From Arachidicoccus terrestris (lineage in GTDB: Bacteria; Bacteroidota; Bacteroidia; Chitinophagales; Chitinophagaceae): a stretch of 64,000 bases of DNA. Below are positions 15,931 to 26,496 of this stretch, in pieces. How positions within the stretch are numbered: the first letter of the stretch is position 1; each line of letters begins with the position of its first letter. The stretch is from positions 4,836,001-4,900,000 of the forward strand of contig NZ_CP083387.1 in assembly GCF_020042345.1 (NCBI RefSeq), written 5' to 3'. Under the pieces are notes generated by a model. It searched no databases, was not told the origin of the DNA, and worked only from the letters and a program-made list of their open reading frames with translations. The position numbers were made by a program, and so were the translations under genes.

Positions 15931-18900
15931 TTAGAAAGTTAGCTTCACATTAAATCCAAAAGACCTAATCGAAGGCATTGAAAAAACATCATTAGATTGC
16001 ATTGAATTATTTGTGCTCATAGCCTGCTCCGGGTCAAATGGTGCTTTTTTATAGAAGAACAGCAGATTACGTCCAATCAGAGAAAGAGAAGCCGACTTGA
16101 AAAAGGAATGCTCCTTATCTGTATTAAAGGTATAACCAACGACCACCTGGCCCAGCCTGACATTAGTCCTTGAAAACACATAAGGCTCCATGATCCTGTT
16201 TCTATCACCCACCCCCTGATAATAGGTATATGGATCAATAGAGGTTACCACTGTTGTACCTAAAATGGCATTAATAGGAATAGACCCCGCATCTCTCTGA
16301 GCAGCTGTTCTAGCGCTTACCCCATAAGAGTCCAGAAATGCCTCAGTTTTTGAAAAAGCGACACCTCCGAACTTCCCATCCACCAGGAAACTGGCAAAGA
16401 AATTATTAAAGGTAAATGAGTTGTTCCAACCCAATAAAAAGTCCGGGTTCACATTGCCCACCTTTGTTTCATCCTGTGCTTTGGTGGGTACGCCAGTCGT
16501 AGGATCCAATATAATCTGGCCGGCATCATTTCTGGCAAATTTATAAATCCACAAATCATTGAAAGAACCGCCAGCCATAATACGTGAATCAAACCCTTCA
16601 TCCTGGCCACCTACAACATAACCAGGGTTTGAGGCAATCAATTCTACGATCTTATTCTGATTGGTAGAGCCATTAAAAGCTGTTTTCCAGCTAAAGTCTT
16701 TTCTACGCACGATATCCGCATCGACCGTAAACTCCAGACCGCTATTGACGATTTTACCGGCATTCACGTAGTAATTGACATAACCAGAGCCGGAAGGTGC
16801 CGCCAATTGCAAGAACTGATTGGTGCTGACATCTCTATAAAAAGTAAAATTAATACCGAACCGGTTGTCCACAAACCGGATATCCGCTCCATATTCATTA
16901 GCCACAATTTTTTCTGGTTTTAAAGTCGTAAAAGGCATAATAGTAGGTCGTACAATGTTGCCATTTACAACCCTGCTTTGTGGATTGACCGTATTGAAGG
17001 GCACTTCGTTGGCTGTTTGCGTTAGGGATCCCCTGACCTTTAAATAGGAGATTGCTCTGGGGAGTTTCAACATTTGACTCAAAATAGCAGACAACCCGAC
17101 GGAAGGATATAAGTAGGATTGGTTGCCGGTAAGAGCCAGCGTAGAGGCCCAGTCATTACGAACAGCCACATCTAAAAATAAATAGTCGTTTAAACCCAGG
17201 GTTACATCTGTAAAAGCACCCTGTTTAATTGTCTTGCTGATGGTCTTATTAAAAGTGACATTAGAGGGCATATTGGAGAAGCTGTAAAAATTGGGATACC
17301 TGAGAGAAGTAGTCCCATTATTTACATTCATTCCATCATTAAATATGTTTTTCTGATAACTTAAACCAGCAAGTGCATTAATACTTAATGCCCCAAACGA
17401 ATTGTTATAGGTTAGGATACCATCTGTATAAAGCGATTTATCGTTATAACGTGTATACGCCCATGTGCCATTTGGGCTGACGCTTACGGCATTTCCGTTG
17501 GCCGCATACCTGTTATCAATCAATACATCATTATAGTCAATATTACCTCTCACCTGCAAGCTGAGATGATCGTCGATGGCATATGCTGCCTTTATACTGG
17601 CAATGGCGCGATTAGACGTTTGGAGTTTAAAATCACTATTTAATTCCCAAAAAGGATTGTTTTGCTTTTCCTCCGTTGAATACCAGTTCATCTTAGGCAT
17701 ATTTCTCACACTATCAAAGATTGAATAATGCTGTTTATACATCTCAAAATCCCTATCACGGGCAAATAGGTATAAGCCTGTCAGCGGGTTATTATAATAA
17801 CCTGCTCCGGGCCGGTTATGGGACTTTTCAGAAGTAAACATCACATTGGAAGTCAACACGATTTTGTCACCCAGTAATTTGGTGGACTGGTTAAATGAGA
17901 ACTGGTTCTTGCTATACGTATTGGTGGGCATTACCCCTGTAGCCGATGTATTAGCGTAAGAAAAATAAGCTGTTGTTCTTTCTCCACCTCCTGAAATGGC
18001 GACTGAATTGGTAGCAGTCGTACCCGTTCTGAAAAAATCTTTGATATAGCCTTTTTGATAACTGTCCGAAGTCACATTCGCAACGGGAGACTTTCCATTG
18101 ACCAGTTGATCCACAGGAGTACCACTTGCAGGTGGTGTCCAGCTGTAATCCCCTCCTACAGAACCGTATTTGTATTGAAAATCCGGTAATCCAGATACCT
18201 GATCGAAAATCGTACTGGAATTAACGTCAATGGTAATTCTGCCCGCTTTTCCTTTTTTTGTCGTAATTAGAATGACACCGTTTGCCCCAAGGCTGCCATA
18301 CAGGATAGAGGCGCTGGCACCTCTTAAAATGCTGACACTCTCCACATCAGCCGGATTGATGGCTGACAGTCCGTCACCTGCGTCCGTTCCGCCGTAAGAC
18401 CCGGGTTGGGCACCCTTGTTATCCACCATAGGGATCCCGTCGATCACATATAGCGCCTGACTGGTGCCGGTCAGCGATTTATTTCCCCTGAGCACAGCCT
18501 TGGTAGAGCCACCCGCACCCGAATTACTGGTCGCGATATTCACCCCTGCGACCTTGCCACTAATGGCGCTCATAATATTCGTGTTAGCCGCTTTGGTAAT
18601 ATCATCGCTTCCCACCGTCTGCGTTGCATAAGTCAGCTCCTTCTTTTCCCTTTTAATACCAAGGGCCGTCACCACGACTTCTTGCAAATTACCCTTGACC
18701 TCTTGTAAAGTGACCGAGATCTCGGCCTGATCAGCAGTCACAACAACCTGTTTCGAAATATGCCCCACAGAACTAACCGTCAAAGTCACTTTTCCTTCAG
18801 GGACGGTTATGGAAAAGTGTCCTACAGAATCCGTTATCGCTCCCTGGGATTTACCACTAATGGTAACTGAGGCCTGAAGAGCCCGGCCGCTGGCAGAAAC

Positions 18901-18993
18901 AACCGTACCATTGATGACTCTGGTTTGCGCCTCAGCCAGCACTGAAACTAACATCAATGGAATTAATAATAATAGCCTATGCATTTTTTTCAT
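15931..18993 (-). CDS. SusC/RagA-family TonB-linked outer-membrane transporter
   Basis: The 1020-residue protein has a signal peptide (MKKMHRLLLLIPLMLVSVLA), then a carboxypeptidase-D-like regulatory domain (NGTVVSASGRALQASVTISG). A TonB-box region (LQEVVVTALG), a plug with NPADVESVSILRGASASILYG (characteristic SusC plug motif), and a long beta-barrel ending in Phe (FGFNVKLTF) follow. It forms the import channel for oligomers delivered by the SusD lid next door. It lacks the N-terminal STN domain that would couple it to an anti-sigma factor, which fits the absence of such genes here. Length is normal. Confidence 0.93.
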   Translation of the reverse strand: MKKMHRLLLLIPLMLVSVLAEAQTRVINGTVVSASGRALQASVTISGKSQGAITDSVGHFSITVPEGKVTLTVSSVGHISKQVVVTADQAEISVTLQEVKGNLQEVVVTALGIKREKKELTYATQTVGSDDITKAANTNIMSAISGKVAGVNIATSNSGAGGSTKAVLRGNKSLTGTSQALYVIDGIPMVDNKGAQPGSYGGTDAGDGLSAINPADVESVSILRGASASILYGSLGANGVILITTKKGKAGRITIDVNSSTIFDQVSGLPDFQYKYGSVGGDYSWTPPASGTPVDQLVNGKSPVANVTSDSYQKGYIKDFFRTGTTATNSVAISGGGERTTAYFSYANTSATGVMPTNTYSKNQFSFNQSTKLLGDKIVLTSNVMFTSEKSHNRPGAGYYNNPLTGLYLFARDRDFEMYKQHYSIFDSVRNMPKMNWYSTEEKQNNPFWELNSDFKLQTSNRAIASIKAAYAIDDHLSLQVRGNIDYNDVLIDNRYAANGNAVSVSPNGTWAYTRYNDKSLYTDGILTYNNSFGALSINALAGLSYQKNIFNDGMNVNNGTTSLRYPNFYSFSNMPSNVTFNKTISKTIKQGAFTDVTLGLNDYLFLDVAVRNDWASTLALTGNQSYLYPSVGLSAILSQMLKLPRAISYLKVRGSLTQTANEVPFNTVNPQSRVVNGNIVRPTIMPFTTLKPEKIVANEYGADIRFVDNRFGINFTFYRDVSTNQFLQLAAPSGSGYVNYYVNAGKIVNSGLEFTVDADIVRRKDFSWKTAFNGSTNQNKIVELIASNPGYVVGGQDEGFDSRIMAGGSFNDLWIYKFARNDAGQIILDPTTGVPTKAQDETKVGNVNPDFLLGWNNSFTFNNFFASFLVDGKFGGVAFSKTEAFLDSYGVSARTAAQRDAGSIPINAILGTTVVTSIDPYTYYQGVGDRNRIMEPYVFSRTNVRLGQVVVGYTFNTDKEHSFFKSASLSLIGRNLLFFYKKAPFDPEQAMSTNNSMQSNDVFSMPSIRSFGFNVKLTF

Positions 18994-19529
18994 AGCATTT
19001 TACATTTTAAAAGTGAAGGTTAAATATAAATCCAGTTCTATAGTTCTATATTGTTGACAAGCTGAAACCGCCCCCCCAAACTGATGCCCCACAGGCTATC
19101 TACAGGCCAAGCGGTATTCATCATTTGACCGTAAGCATTGGACGACCAAAGCACCTGAAATCAAAAGCCAAATTTCCGATCGATAGCGGCCTACCAAAAC
19201 ATTGAGTTCAACCCAACTCAGTTACGAGAACCACCCCTCCCGATACAGCAGCCAGGATCGAGATCGTTCCCAAAGTCCCTATTGCTGATTTTCCTGTTTT
19301 ATTATCCTATATTTCCATACATCAAAACTCAGCCTCTATCACAAATAAAAAGCATCTACAATTTGTTTTGAATGCCTTAACTGATGCCTGCCCGCTGTAT
19401 CTCAAGTAAATCAGCCTATGCTTATTTTGGAAAAAGAACGAAAGATTACCATATGAAACGATGGATAATAACTTACCGACACCAGAGCAGAGTTCATCGC
19501 AGCAGGCTTTCTAAGCAATACATGTAGTA
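18994..19529. other. susC upstream region, no gene
   Basis: About 535 bp between the ROK gene and susC, both on the minus strand. The susC promoter and any ROK operator should be here. I see no coding potential and no convincing long palindrome. The C-rich run near 19069-19077 is the only obvious compositional oddity. Confidence 0.4.
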
Positions 19530-20741
19530 TCACACATCCAGCCACCTCAAGGCTTTCGTATTCTTTTCTATCCTGCTTTCAATTACCAGCGCTGAGGCGC
19601 CAATTAATTCAGCCTCATAACCATTCAGGGAAGTCATAACAACTTTGGTATCCTTGACAAGCTGGGGAATGCAGTGTTCATTGATGGCCCGTTGCAGCGC
19701 AGGAAGCCAGATTCTCTCTCCGCGCGCGCCCCTGCCACTGACTACAACACATTCCGGGTTCATTAAATGAAGTAATATCGAAACGCCTCTGCCTATATTA
19801 TAGGCAATTTCCGATAGCAAATTCACGGATAGCCGGTCTCCTTTAACGGCAGCGTTCAATATAACTTCACAGTCTCTCTCGATATCTCCGGTTGGGAAAA
19901 GGGCAGTAATATAGGAACTGACATTTTCCCGTAGAAGTGCTTCTGCCTTTTCCATCATCACCAGTAAGGAGGCCTCTGTCTGCAAACAACCAATTTTACC
20001 ACAGCTGCATAATTTATTATTGTTAAAAAGCGCTATATGACTGAATTCACCGGCAAAACCATTATAGCCACCAAAGATCTCACCATTGATAACCATGCCA
20101 AGGCCGATCCCCCATCCTATATTAATCACCATCGAGCTTTGATGAAATTTGGCCATGCCAAACCTATATTCTGCCAGTGCTACCAACCTTGAGTCGTTAT
20201 CTATAAAGACAGGCATATGGGTTCTTTCAGATATATAGTCAACAATTGACGCCCCTCTCTCTCTTTTTAAGAATGTAAGATTAACCCCTCTTTTTAGGTC
20301 AATAAACCCAGGCATTCCAATCCCTATCCCCAGTATCTTTTCTTTGTCAATAGGAGAAACCGCAATTATGCTGTTTATGGCATCTGCCAGCCGATCCAGA
20401 GAAGAATCATCTCTGGCCAGATCAATTTCAAACTTGGCGATAGGCATTAAATGCCGATTGTAAATATCCATGATCGAAATACGGGTAATGAACTGGTCCA
20501 TGGATACAGCCAGTGTGTAAACGGCATCGACTCTCAACATATATAAAACCGGAGGACGTCCTCCTCCGGATACTGCATAACCCGCTTCCATTATCACACC
20601 TAAATCTATTAACTCATGTAATATTTTTAATGTAAGCGGAATACTTTTGGCAATTAAAATACTCAATTCGGCGCATGATAATTTCCTTGTATAATAAAGC
20701 GCCTTGAGTATTGACCGCTTATATATAACTTTTGAATTCAT
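19530..20741 (-). CDS. ROK-family transcriptional regulator (NagC/Mlc type)
   Basis: About 403 residues from the ATG at 20741; an in-frame TTG at 20750 is less likely. The N-terminal ~70 residues form a winged HTH (SILKALYYTRKLSCAELSILIAKSIPLTLKILHELIDLGV). The C-terminal part is a sugar-kinase fold: IGIGMPGFIDLKRGV, the DNDSRLVALAEYRFG sugar-binding motif, and the zinc motif CSCGKIGCLQTEAS. Zn-binding ROK proteins of this layout usually repress sugar-uptake genes and respond to an amino sugar or phosphorylated sugar. Directly upstream of susC/susD on the same strand, it is the obvious candidate regulator of that pair. Confidence 0.87.
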   Translation of the reverse strand: MNSKVIYKRSILKALYYTRKLSCAELSILIAKSIPLTLKILHELIDLGVIMEAGYAVSGGGRPPVLYMLRVDAVYTLAVSMDQFITRISIMDIYNRHLMPIAKFEIDLARDDSSLDRLADAINSIIAVSPIDKEKILGIGIGMPGFIDLKRGVNLTFLKRERGASIVDYISERTHMPVFIDNDSRLVALAEYRFGMAKFHQSSMVINIGWGIGLGMVINGEIFGGYNGFAGEFSHIALFNNNKLCSCGKIGCLQTEASLLVMMEKAEALLRENVSSYITALFPTGDIERDCEVILNAAVKGDRLSVNLLSEIAYNIGRGVSILLHLMNPECVVVSGRGARGERIWLPALQRAINEHCIPQLVKDTKVVMTSLNGYEAELIGASALVIESRIEKNTKALRWLDV

Positions 20742-22008
20742 AATAAACAATCAAATAATTAATAAACGCTACCGGATAAAGTTCCGGCTGTCAATTTGCC
20801 CCTTAAAAAGCGCCATATAAGACGGGAAATTCACCTACCTACCGGAGCACCTCCATGCTCATTATATAAAGCAAAACTTTAAGCCCTGAAAACCGGTACG
20901 GGGTATAACAACTTTATTTCTATTCGGTTGTCATACGTGTTGAATGATAAGGGTTTGGTCAACCGGTTGGTAAATTCCCTGCTATCAGGGGCTTGGATCA
21001 TGGCAGAAATATCCTTTGAAGATGCATAGATCCACTAACGAACTATCTGGGTTATGTAAACAAGCAAGAAGCTAATTGTTTGTTTCACAACCAGGTTAGC
21101 AATTTTAGGGGGGGAGTAAAACCGGATAATGACGATATACGCTCAGAATAAGTATAATCTTGAGAAGTTTTAAGGGTCTGTGTTATCATTTTTCTGAGCT
21201 GTGATTCTTCCTCCCGCAACTATACCATTATTATTGTATATATCAGACGGAGATCCAGTGCTATCTACTTTTCCATATAAAAGGGATTAAGGGTTCGCTC
21301 TTCAAAAACAAAGTTTAAATTTATCATAACGTAAAGTTAATTACCAATAATTTAATCTCCAATACTTTTTTAAAACATTTAAAAAGTATGATGTTGGCAC
21401 GCAATGGGATACCTCCCATCGCTTCAATTATAAGTCTTTAAAACCCTCATTTTCAATAAGCATGTTTTTGCCACAAGACAGCAGGCTGAAGGGATCACAC
21501 CGTTCGTCCTGGTCGATAAAGTTGGGAAACAAAAAACTCTGTTATTGCTTCTATAAGAATTACAAATCATCGTAAAATTGCTGAATAGGCGTTGCGGGTT
21601 TAATTTAATAGCTGTTTTCAAAATTCTTTTGTGAGCAACTCATTAGCTGTCCTTTAATAATTAATAAAGGACATGCCTCGGTTTTCATTTTCACATTTCC
21701 TGAGAGCCATGATCTAAAAGGAAACCAATCGTTCACCCGCGGCATGCCCGGTTCATGTTCTGAGTTGTCTTGGGGCTAAATCAGATCATACTTACTCTTA
21801 TAAATATTTTCCATACTGTTTTCAGTTGCGGAGGTCGGTTGGTTAATCCAAATAACCGGATGGATAAATAGTCTGATTAAATTTTTCATTGAGTTTTTTT
21901 TAATATATCTGCCAGCTCGTCCGTTATTTCCCGGAGAGGCAAAAATTCTTATTATAACCATAAAAGCATTACAGTAAGATGAATAGGATTTATCTGAACT
22001 TAACAACG
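20742..22008. other. Gene-poor region between ROK and WYL regulators
   Basis: About 1.25 kb. A hairpin, GTCCTTTA at 21649-21656 with TAAAGGAC at 21665-21672, is the clearest structure. A minus-strand ATG frame at 21889-21776 encodes a 37-residue peptide starting MKNLIRLFIHPVIW, listed separately. A second minus-strand frame at 21621-21424 looks random. No RNA gene seen. Confidence 0.4.
21776..21889 (-). CDS. Possible small peptide gene (37 aa) downstream of the WYL regulator
   Basis: The frame is open from further upstream (22006), but the ATG at 21889 gives a compact peptide with an amphipathic hydrophobic start (LIRLFIHPVIWINQ) and a polar, acidic C-terminal half ending YKSKYDLI. It follows the WYL gene on the same strand by about 120 bp. 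A short leader-plus-core layout is possible, but there is no modification gene nearby. Speculative. Confidence 0.25.
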   Translation of the reverse strand: MKNLIRLFIHPVIWINQPTSATENSMENIYKSKYDLI

Positions 22009-23079
22009 CTACATTATATTCAGCCCCGTAATGAATAGAAAAACAAGGATTTTATCAAAACGTAAGTAACTTTCCTTCACACACATAAATCGCTCAAAAA
22101 GAAGGGCTTTTAATCTTTTTGGCTTGACAACACGAACTTTAGAGTCCCACTGAAAAATCCAATCGATCAGTTCATTATTAATGCCACAGTTTAACCTGAA
22201 CTCCCATTTTCCATGCGCTTTTCTGATAACTTTTTGTGAGGCATGCCAGACTCGGTTATTAATATATTCTCCCATCTCTGGACTAAACTCCAATGTAATA
22301 TTATATAGCGTAGCATCGAGGTTAGGCTCGACGCCAAACCTTTTACCCGCCTCTTCTCTAAAATACGCTACATAATGGCCCGGATCAAATACACTCTCCT
22401 GAATATCAAATCTCTTAATCTGTGTCAGATCAAGACTCAACAACTCCTTTGTTGTCTCTGTTAATGACTGTAAGAAAATTGCCCCTTTGTGGTAGAGTAT
22501 CTGCATAGGCAATACATTTAAAGGAAAAGAGAGACCTCCGCTATCACCCCCGATACCGGTAGCCGTTTCCAGAATCCTGGCTTTACGGTTATTTTGTATG
22601 GCCCAGATAAAAGTGTCCAGATTTTGTTGTTCCCTTTCATCATAGATATGGCCACTAAAATTGGAAGTTCTGATAGTCCCATGAGAGGTTAGGCCGAAAT
22701 GATATTCGAATTTGCTTTTGCTTTGCGCTTTATAAAGCATGTCTTCCAGCTTAGTAATAGACTGCATTCTTTTTTCAGTCAGTATATTTGGTGCCAGATT
22801 TTTTAATAGCAGAAAGCTTCTGATATCGTTTTCCCCCAGCTCACGAGCGCTGTTATCGTATTCAAACTTCCATATTTTTCTATTGGTTTCTCCATCAATC
22901 ATCTGGATATGCCCGTCATTTAATCGGAGGGCGCCGATCTCTTCCAAGTATCTATAGAGCGTTCTCTCAGATATTTTAATATTCTCTTGCTTAACCCATT
23001 TTTGAATACCTTCAAAGGTTATCGGAAAGCGCTTTATTTTTTCTATCAGTCTTGCAATAATAATAGTCTTGCGTCGCAT
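22009..23079 (-). CDS. WYL-domain transcriptional regulator
   Basis: The 356-residue protein has an N-terminal DeoR/HTH_11-like winged helix (LIEKIKRFPITFEGIQKWV, then SERTLYRYLEEIGAL). A central WYL domain follows (about 155-240: NLDTFIWAIQNNRKARI, LNVLPMQILYHKGAIFLQSL, LLSLDLTQIKRFDI). The C-terminal WCX extension has LEFSPEMGEYINNRVWHASQKV. WYL proteins bind ligands, often nucleic acids or nucleotides, and repress or activate nearby genes, including defence genes. No defence cassette is next to it; the sigma54 activator is divergent at 23437. The last ~15 residues after LRFDKILVF are hydrophobic and may be an extended tail. Confidence 0.85.
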   Translation of the reverse strand: MRRKTIIIARLIEKIKRFPITFEGIQKWVKQENIKISERTLYRYLEEIGALRLNDGHIQMIDGETNRKIWKFEYDNSARELGENDIRSFLLLKNLAPNILTEKRMQSITKLEDMLYKAQSKSKFEYHFGLTSHGTIRTSNFSGHIYDEREQQNLDTFIWAIQNNRKARILETATGIGGDSGGLSFPLNVLPMQILYHKGAIFLQSLTETTKELLSLDLTQIKRFDIQESVFDPGHYVAYFREEAGKRFGVEPNLDATLYNITLEFSPEMGEYINNRVWHASQKVIRKAHGKWEFRLNCGINNELIDWIFQWDSKVRVVKPKRLKALLFERFMCVKESYLRFDKILVFLFITGLNIM

Positions 23080-23436
23080 TAAAAATTAACAGTTAAGGGT
23101 GTCAATAGGTTTATTGTTACAGAAGGAACAATCGATTACTACAAAAGTTTCAGTATGAGAAAAGCATATTTATGGGTTTGGATCGCCTAGACTGTAAAAT
23201 CAAGGAAGAGATGCCTCAAGCCCGCCAGGTTGCTTTTCTTGCATGGATTATATTTTTTTATAACAGTTTGATTTTTAAAGATAAAAACATTTTTTTAACA
23301 GTATATCGATAAACATCAATTATGCCAAATACATAAACGAGTTATTTACAATAACTTACATATATATTTAACGAAATCAAGCTTCCTATTTTCAAGAATT
23401 CACTGATATTTAAGAAAAATAGTACATTCGTTTTAA
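23080..23436. promoter_or_regulatory. Divergent intergenic region, WYL regulator and sigma54 activator
   Basis: This 357-bp AT-rich region serves as promoter space for both flanking regulators. No clear operator palindrome was seen. A stretch of A and T tracts at 23250-23340 is likely to be bent DNA. Confidence 0.35.
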
Positions 23437-25560
23437 ATGCAACCTATGGGAAATGAAATTGACGGCCAATATCTTAAGGATCGCTTGACCGATATCCTTC
23501 CAAATGAGATGATATGGCTAGACGAATCAGGAAGGGTTATTTATGCGAATGAAACAATATGCAAACATTTAGGCTATTCTACGGTAGAGATCACCGGTTT
23601 AAGTATATATAATATCTGCTCTCAATTTACTGAAGCAACCTGGGATCACCTTGTAAAAAGGCTAAAAAAGGGAAAGTCATATATTAACAAAAATATATGC
23701 ATAACCCGGTCCGGTAAGCATTATCAAACCAACGCATTCTTTCAGTTAATTTCCCATCAAGGGAATCCGGTGATCAGTATAATCGGTGATACAAGTTGCG
23801 AGGCGGATTTTTATAAAAAATTAATGGAAAATACAGCGATCATGGCGCACGTGGGCGGATGGGAGCTCAACACAGCAAATAATGTCCTGACCACTACAGA
23901 AGAGATGTTCCATATTTTCAAAACAGATGATCTGCAAAGCCTCTCTCCAGAGAATATACATCAATATTTTAAGCAAAGCGACTTGGTGAAAGAACGGTTC
24001 AGCAGGCTCCGTCATGAGGCCACTTCATTCGATGATATTTGGGAAACTACAGAAACTCCACAACGTTATATCCGTGCCATCGGCAAACCCATTTTACAAG
24101 GACACAACGTTTATAAGATCTTAGGCATCTATCAGGATGTTTCTGAACAACAGTATCGGGAAAATTCACTTCGCTTCCATAAAGAGATCCTGGATAGCAC
24201 CAAAGACTTCATCTATGTCTTTGACAGCGCAGGTAATCTTTCGTATTATAATGGTGCCGTAGTAAAGAAAAATGGTTATTCGAAGGAGCAATTGGATAAT
24301 TTCAACATCGTTGATATAGACCCCGCAGTTACGCCTCAGTGGTGGAGAAATCATATAGGCGAAATCAAAGAAAAAGGTGTAGTGGATTTTGAATGGCAAT
24401 TGCAGGGAGCAGATGGGAACAAAGTACCTGCACAAATTAAGGCCAGTCATCTTGTATATAATGGGAAGGATTATAATTGTTCTGTCATCAGGGATATTAC
24501 TGAGCGGAAAATGTATGAAAAGAAACTACTGGAGGCACTCGACGAAATAAAGTCGCTTAAAGAGCAACTGGAATACGAAAATATATACCTGCGTGAAGAA
24601 ATAGATAAGACCGTAAATTTTGGCAATATCATCTCAACGAGTGAATCCTATAAGAAGGTGCTTCAGCAAGTTCGCCAGGTAGCCGCCACCGATACCACGG
24701 TTTTAATTACCGGAGAATCCGGTACCGGAAAGGAATTGCTGGCCAATGCCATACATCACAACAGCAACCGCTCCGAACGGCCATTAATTAAAGTGAACTG
24801 TGCTACGTTGCCAAAAGAGCTAATTGAAAGTGAGTTGTTTGGACACAAAAAGGGTGCCTTTACCGGTGCCATTGGCCATAAAGTGGGGAAGTTCACCCTG
24901 GCAGATGGAGGCACGATTTTTCTTGATGAAATCGGAGAAATGCCTTTATCACTCCAATCCAAGCTCTTACGTGTTCTTCAAGAGGGAGAATTTGATGAGC
25001 TCGGTGGTATTCGCACCACCCGTGTCAATGTCAGGGTTATTGCCGCCAGTAACCGGAACCTAGAAAAAATGGTCAGAGAAAACACCTTTAGAAGTGATCT
25101 CTATTACCGATTAAATGTATTTCCTATACATAGTATTCCTTTACGGGCCAGAAAAGAGGACATCCCATTATTAGCGCAACACTTTCTCGAAAAATATGCC
25201 GCCAGGGCTGGCAAGTATTTTAAAGGATTATCATCAAAGGCAATAGACAAACTACTCTCCTACAATTTCCCGGGAAATATCCGGGAATTGGAAAATTTGA
25301 TAGAGCGCGCCGTCATCATTGAAGAGGGTGCCATCTTAAAACCCGGGTCCTGGATGCCCGAAACCAGCGATTTAGGCATAACTGATGATTTTAAATCTTT
25401 TGAGCAACTGCAAAAGGATTATATTGTTAAAGTACTGACTTATACTCATTGGCGGGTCTGTGGCAAAGATGGGGCTGCCAGTATACTTGAAATGAATCCG
25501 AAGACGCTGTTCTCTAAAATGAAACGCTTGGGCATAGAAAGAAAAATTAGTTTGTTGTAA
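23437..25560 (+). CDS. Sigma54-dependent activator with three PAS domains
   Basis: The 707-residue protein has PAS1 (about 15-125: [24 protein letters not shown]), PAS2 (about 130-230: [22 protein letters not shown]) and PAS3 (about 245-355: [26 protein letters not shown], ending in VIRDITERK). A coiled linker leads to the AAA+ domain with Walker A GESGTGKE at about 426, the sigma54-contact loop GAFTGA at about 473, Walker B with LDEIGE near 497, and an R-finger region. A Fis-type HTH follows near 680-705 ([14 protein letters not shown]). It has no receiver domain, so it senses a signal directly through PAS. Hsp20 and an antiporter lie directly downstream and are candidate targets. Confidence 0.9.
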   Translation: MQPMGNEIDGQYLKDRLTDILPNEMIWLDESGRVIYANETICKHLGYSTVEITGLSIYNICSQFTEATWDHLVKRLKKGKSYINKNICITRSGKHYQTNAFFQLISHQGNPVISIIGDTSCEADFYKKLMENTAIMAHVGGWELNTANNVLTTTEEMFHIFKTDDLQSLSPENIHQYFKQSDLVKERFSRLRHEATSFDDIWETTETPQRYIRAIGKPILQGHNVYKILGIYQDVSEQQYRENSLRFHKEILDSTKDFIYVFDSAGNLSYYNGAVVKKNGYSKEQLDNFNIVDIDPAVTPQWWRNHIGEIKEKGVVDFEWQLQGADGNKVPAQIKASHLVYNGKDYNCSVIRDITERKMYEKKLLEALDEIKSLKEQLEYENIYLREEIDKTVNFGNIISTSESYKKVLQQVRQVAATDTTVLITGESGTGKELLANAIHHNSNRSERPLIKVNCATLPKELIESELFGHKKGAFTGAIGHKVGKFTLADGGTIFLDEIGEMPLSLQSKLLRVLQEGEFDELGGIRTTRVNVRVIAASNRNLEKMVRENTFRSDLYYRLNVFPIHSIPLRARKEDIPLLAQHFLEKYAARAGKYFKGLSSKAIDKLLSYNFPGNIRELENLIERAVIIEEGAILKPGSWMPETSDLGITDDFKSFEQLQKDYIVKVLTYTHWRVCGKDGAASILEMNPKTLFSKMKRLGIERKISLL

Positions 25561-25771
25561 GGAATAAAATCCCGGAGAGCCTCAGCATAGCCCGAGGGCC
25601 GAGACTAAAATCAACAAAGAACACCGCCATTGTCAAATCAGTATTATTGTATCAAAGACAGCCCGGTGACTTTCCTTAATTCTGCCCCTCCTTCTGAAAT
25701 CTTCAACCCCTTGCCAAAAAAAAATCACTGCGAAGCGCATTGAATCAATAAAAAATGTGGGGGATTGCTTC

Positions 25772-25797
25772 TGTCATTTTTTCAATAAAAAATGACA
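25772..25797. promoter_or_regulatory. Inverted repeat upstream of hsp20, candidate activator site
   Basis: TGTCATTTTTT at 25772-25782 and AAAAAATGACA at 25787-25797 form a perfect 11-bp inverted repeat about 120-150 bp before the hsp20 start. The half-site GACAG is repeated at about 25819-25823. The distance and symmetry suit an enhancer for the adjacent sigma54 activator, but no convincing GG-N10-GC promoter element was found between it and hsp20, so the link is inferred. Confidence 0.4.
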
Positions 25798-25919
25798 GTT
25801 ATTTATGAAAAAAAGACAGTTTTTGGGTTCCGGTCTACAATTTGTTTAGATAAAATTATGGTATCGGCCGATGCCGTTGGCTATTTCATTATTGTTTAAC
25901 CATTTAAAAGGAGGTAATT

Positions 25920-26372
25920 ATGTCTCTAATCAAAAGGAATAACAATGTTGATTTCCCCTCAATTCCTGGTATTTTCGATGACTTTTTCAGCCGGGATCTT
26001 TTCAACTGGGGAACAAATAATTTTTCATCCACGCGTACTACCATCCCATCTGTGAATGTCAAGGAAACCGCAGACAATTTTGAAGTAGAATTGGCTGCGC
26101 CTGGGATGAATAAGAGTGATTTTGAGATTACACTCAACGGAAACACCCTAACGATTGCATCTTCAAAACAACACCAGGATGAACAAAAGAACAGTGACTA
26201 TACCAGGCGAGAGTTCAGCTATCAATCATTCCAAAGGAGTTTTCAGTTGCCTAAAGATGTGGTAGACGAAGACAAGATCCTGGCCCGCTATGAGAACGGG
26301 TTATTACTGTTAACTGTTCCAAAACGGGAAGAGGCTAAACAGAAAGGCCCTCGTACAATAGCGATAAGCTAA
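25920..26372 (+). CDS. Small heat-shock protein (Hsp20/alpha-crystallin family)
   Basis: The 150-residue protein has an N-terminal aromatic segment (SIPGIFDDFFSRDLFNWG), an alpha-crystallin domain from about 42 (PSVNVKETADNFEVELAAPGMNKSDFEI) through RREFSYQSFQRSFQLPKDV, and a final strand ARYENGLLLLTVPKREE. A C-terminal extension bearing a partial I-x-I-like ending (RTIAIS) follows. It is an ATP-independent holdase that keeps unfolded proteins soluble. A strong Shine-Dalgarno, AAAGGAGG at 25907-25914, precedes the ATG by 5 nt, unusual in this phylum. A perfect 22-bp terminator stem follows. Confidence 0.93.
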   Translation: MSLIKRNNNVDFPSIPGIFDDFFSRDLFNWGTNNFSSTRTTIPSVNVKETADNFEVELAAPGMNKSDFEITLNGNTLTIASSKQHQDEQKNSDYTRREFSYQSFQRSFQLPKDVVDEDKILARYENGLLLLTVPKREEAKQKGPRTIAIS

Positions 26373-26410
26373 ATAATTGATGCTAAAAAGGCTGATTACC
26401 GTGTTTACAG

Positions 26411-26457
26411 TCACTAAAGAAAATCTACCGGCCCTGCCGGTAGATTTTCTTTAGTGA
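26411..26457. terminator. Strong bidirectional terminator after hsp20
   Basis: A perfect 22-bp stem (26411-26432 with 26436-26457) with a 3-nt loop runs TCACTAAAGAAAATC... and its complement, with CCGG at the tip. A/T-rich flanking arms give U-rich ends. It insulates hsp20 from the antiporter gene 40 bp further on. Confidence 0.8.
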
Positions 26458-26496
26458 CCTATCAGGTGCTTTGTTTCTTGTTTTTTTAATTGATTG

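Noticed and set aside
21424-21621. 65-codon minus-strand frame
   Set aside because: Cys/Ser-rich random-looking translation with no motif or conserved context.
25797-25919. Sigma54 (-24/-12) promoter for hsp20
   Set aside because: The nearest candidate has 11 rather than 10 bases between GG and GC and poor flanks, so it was not called.
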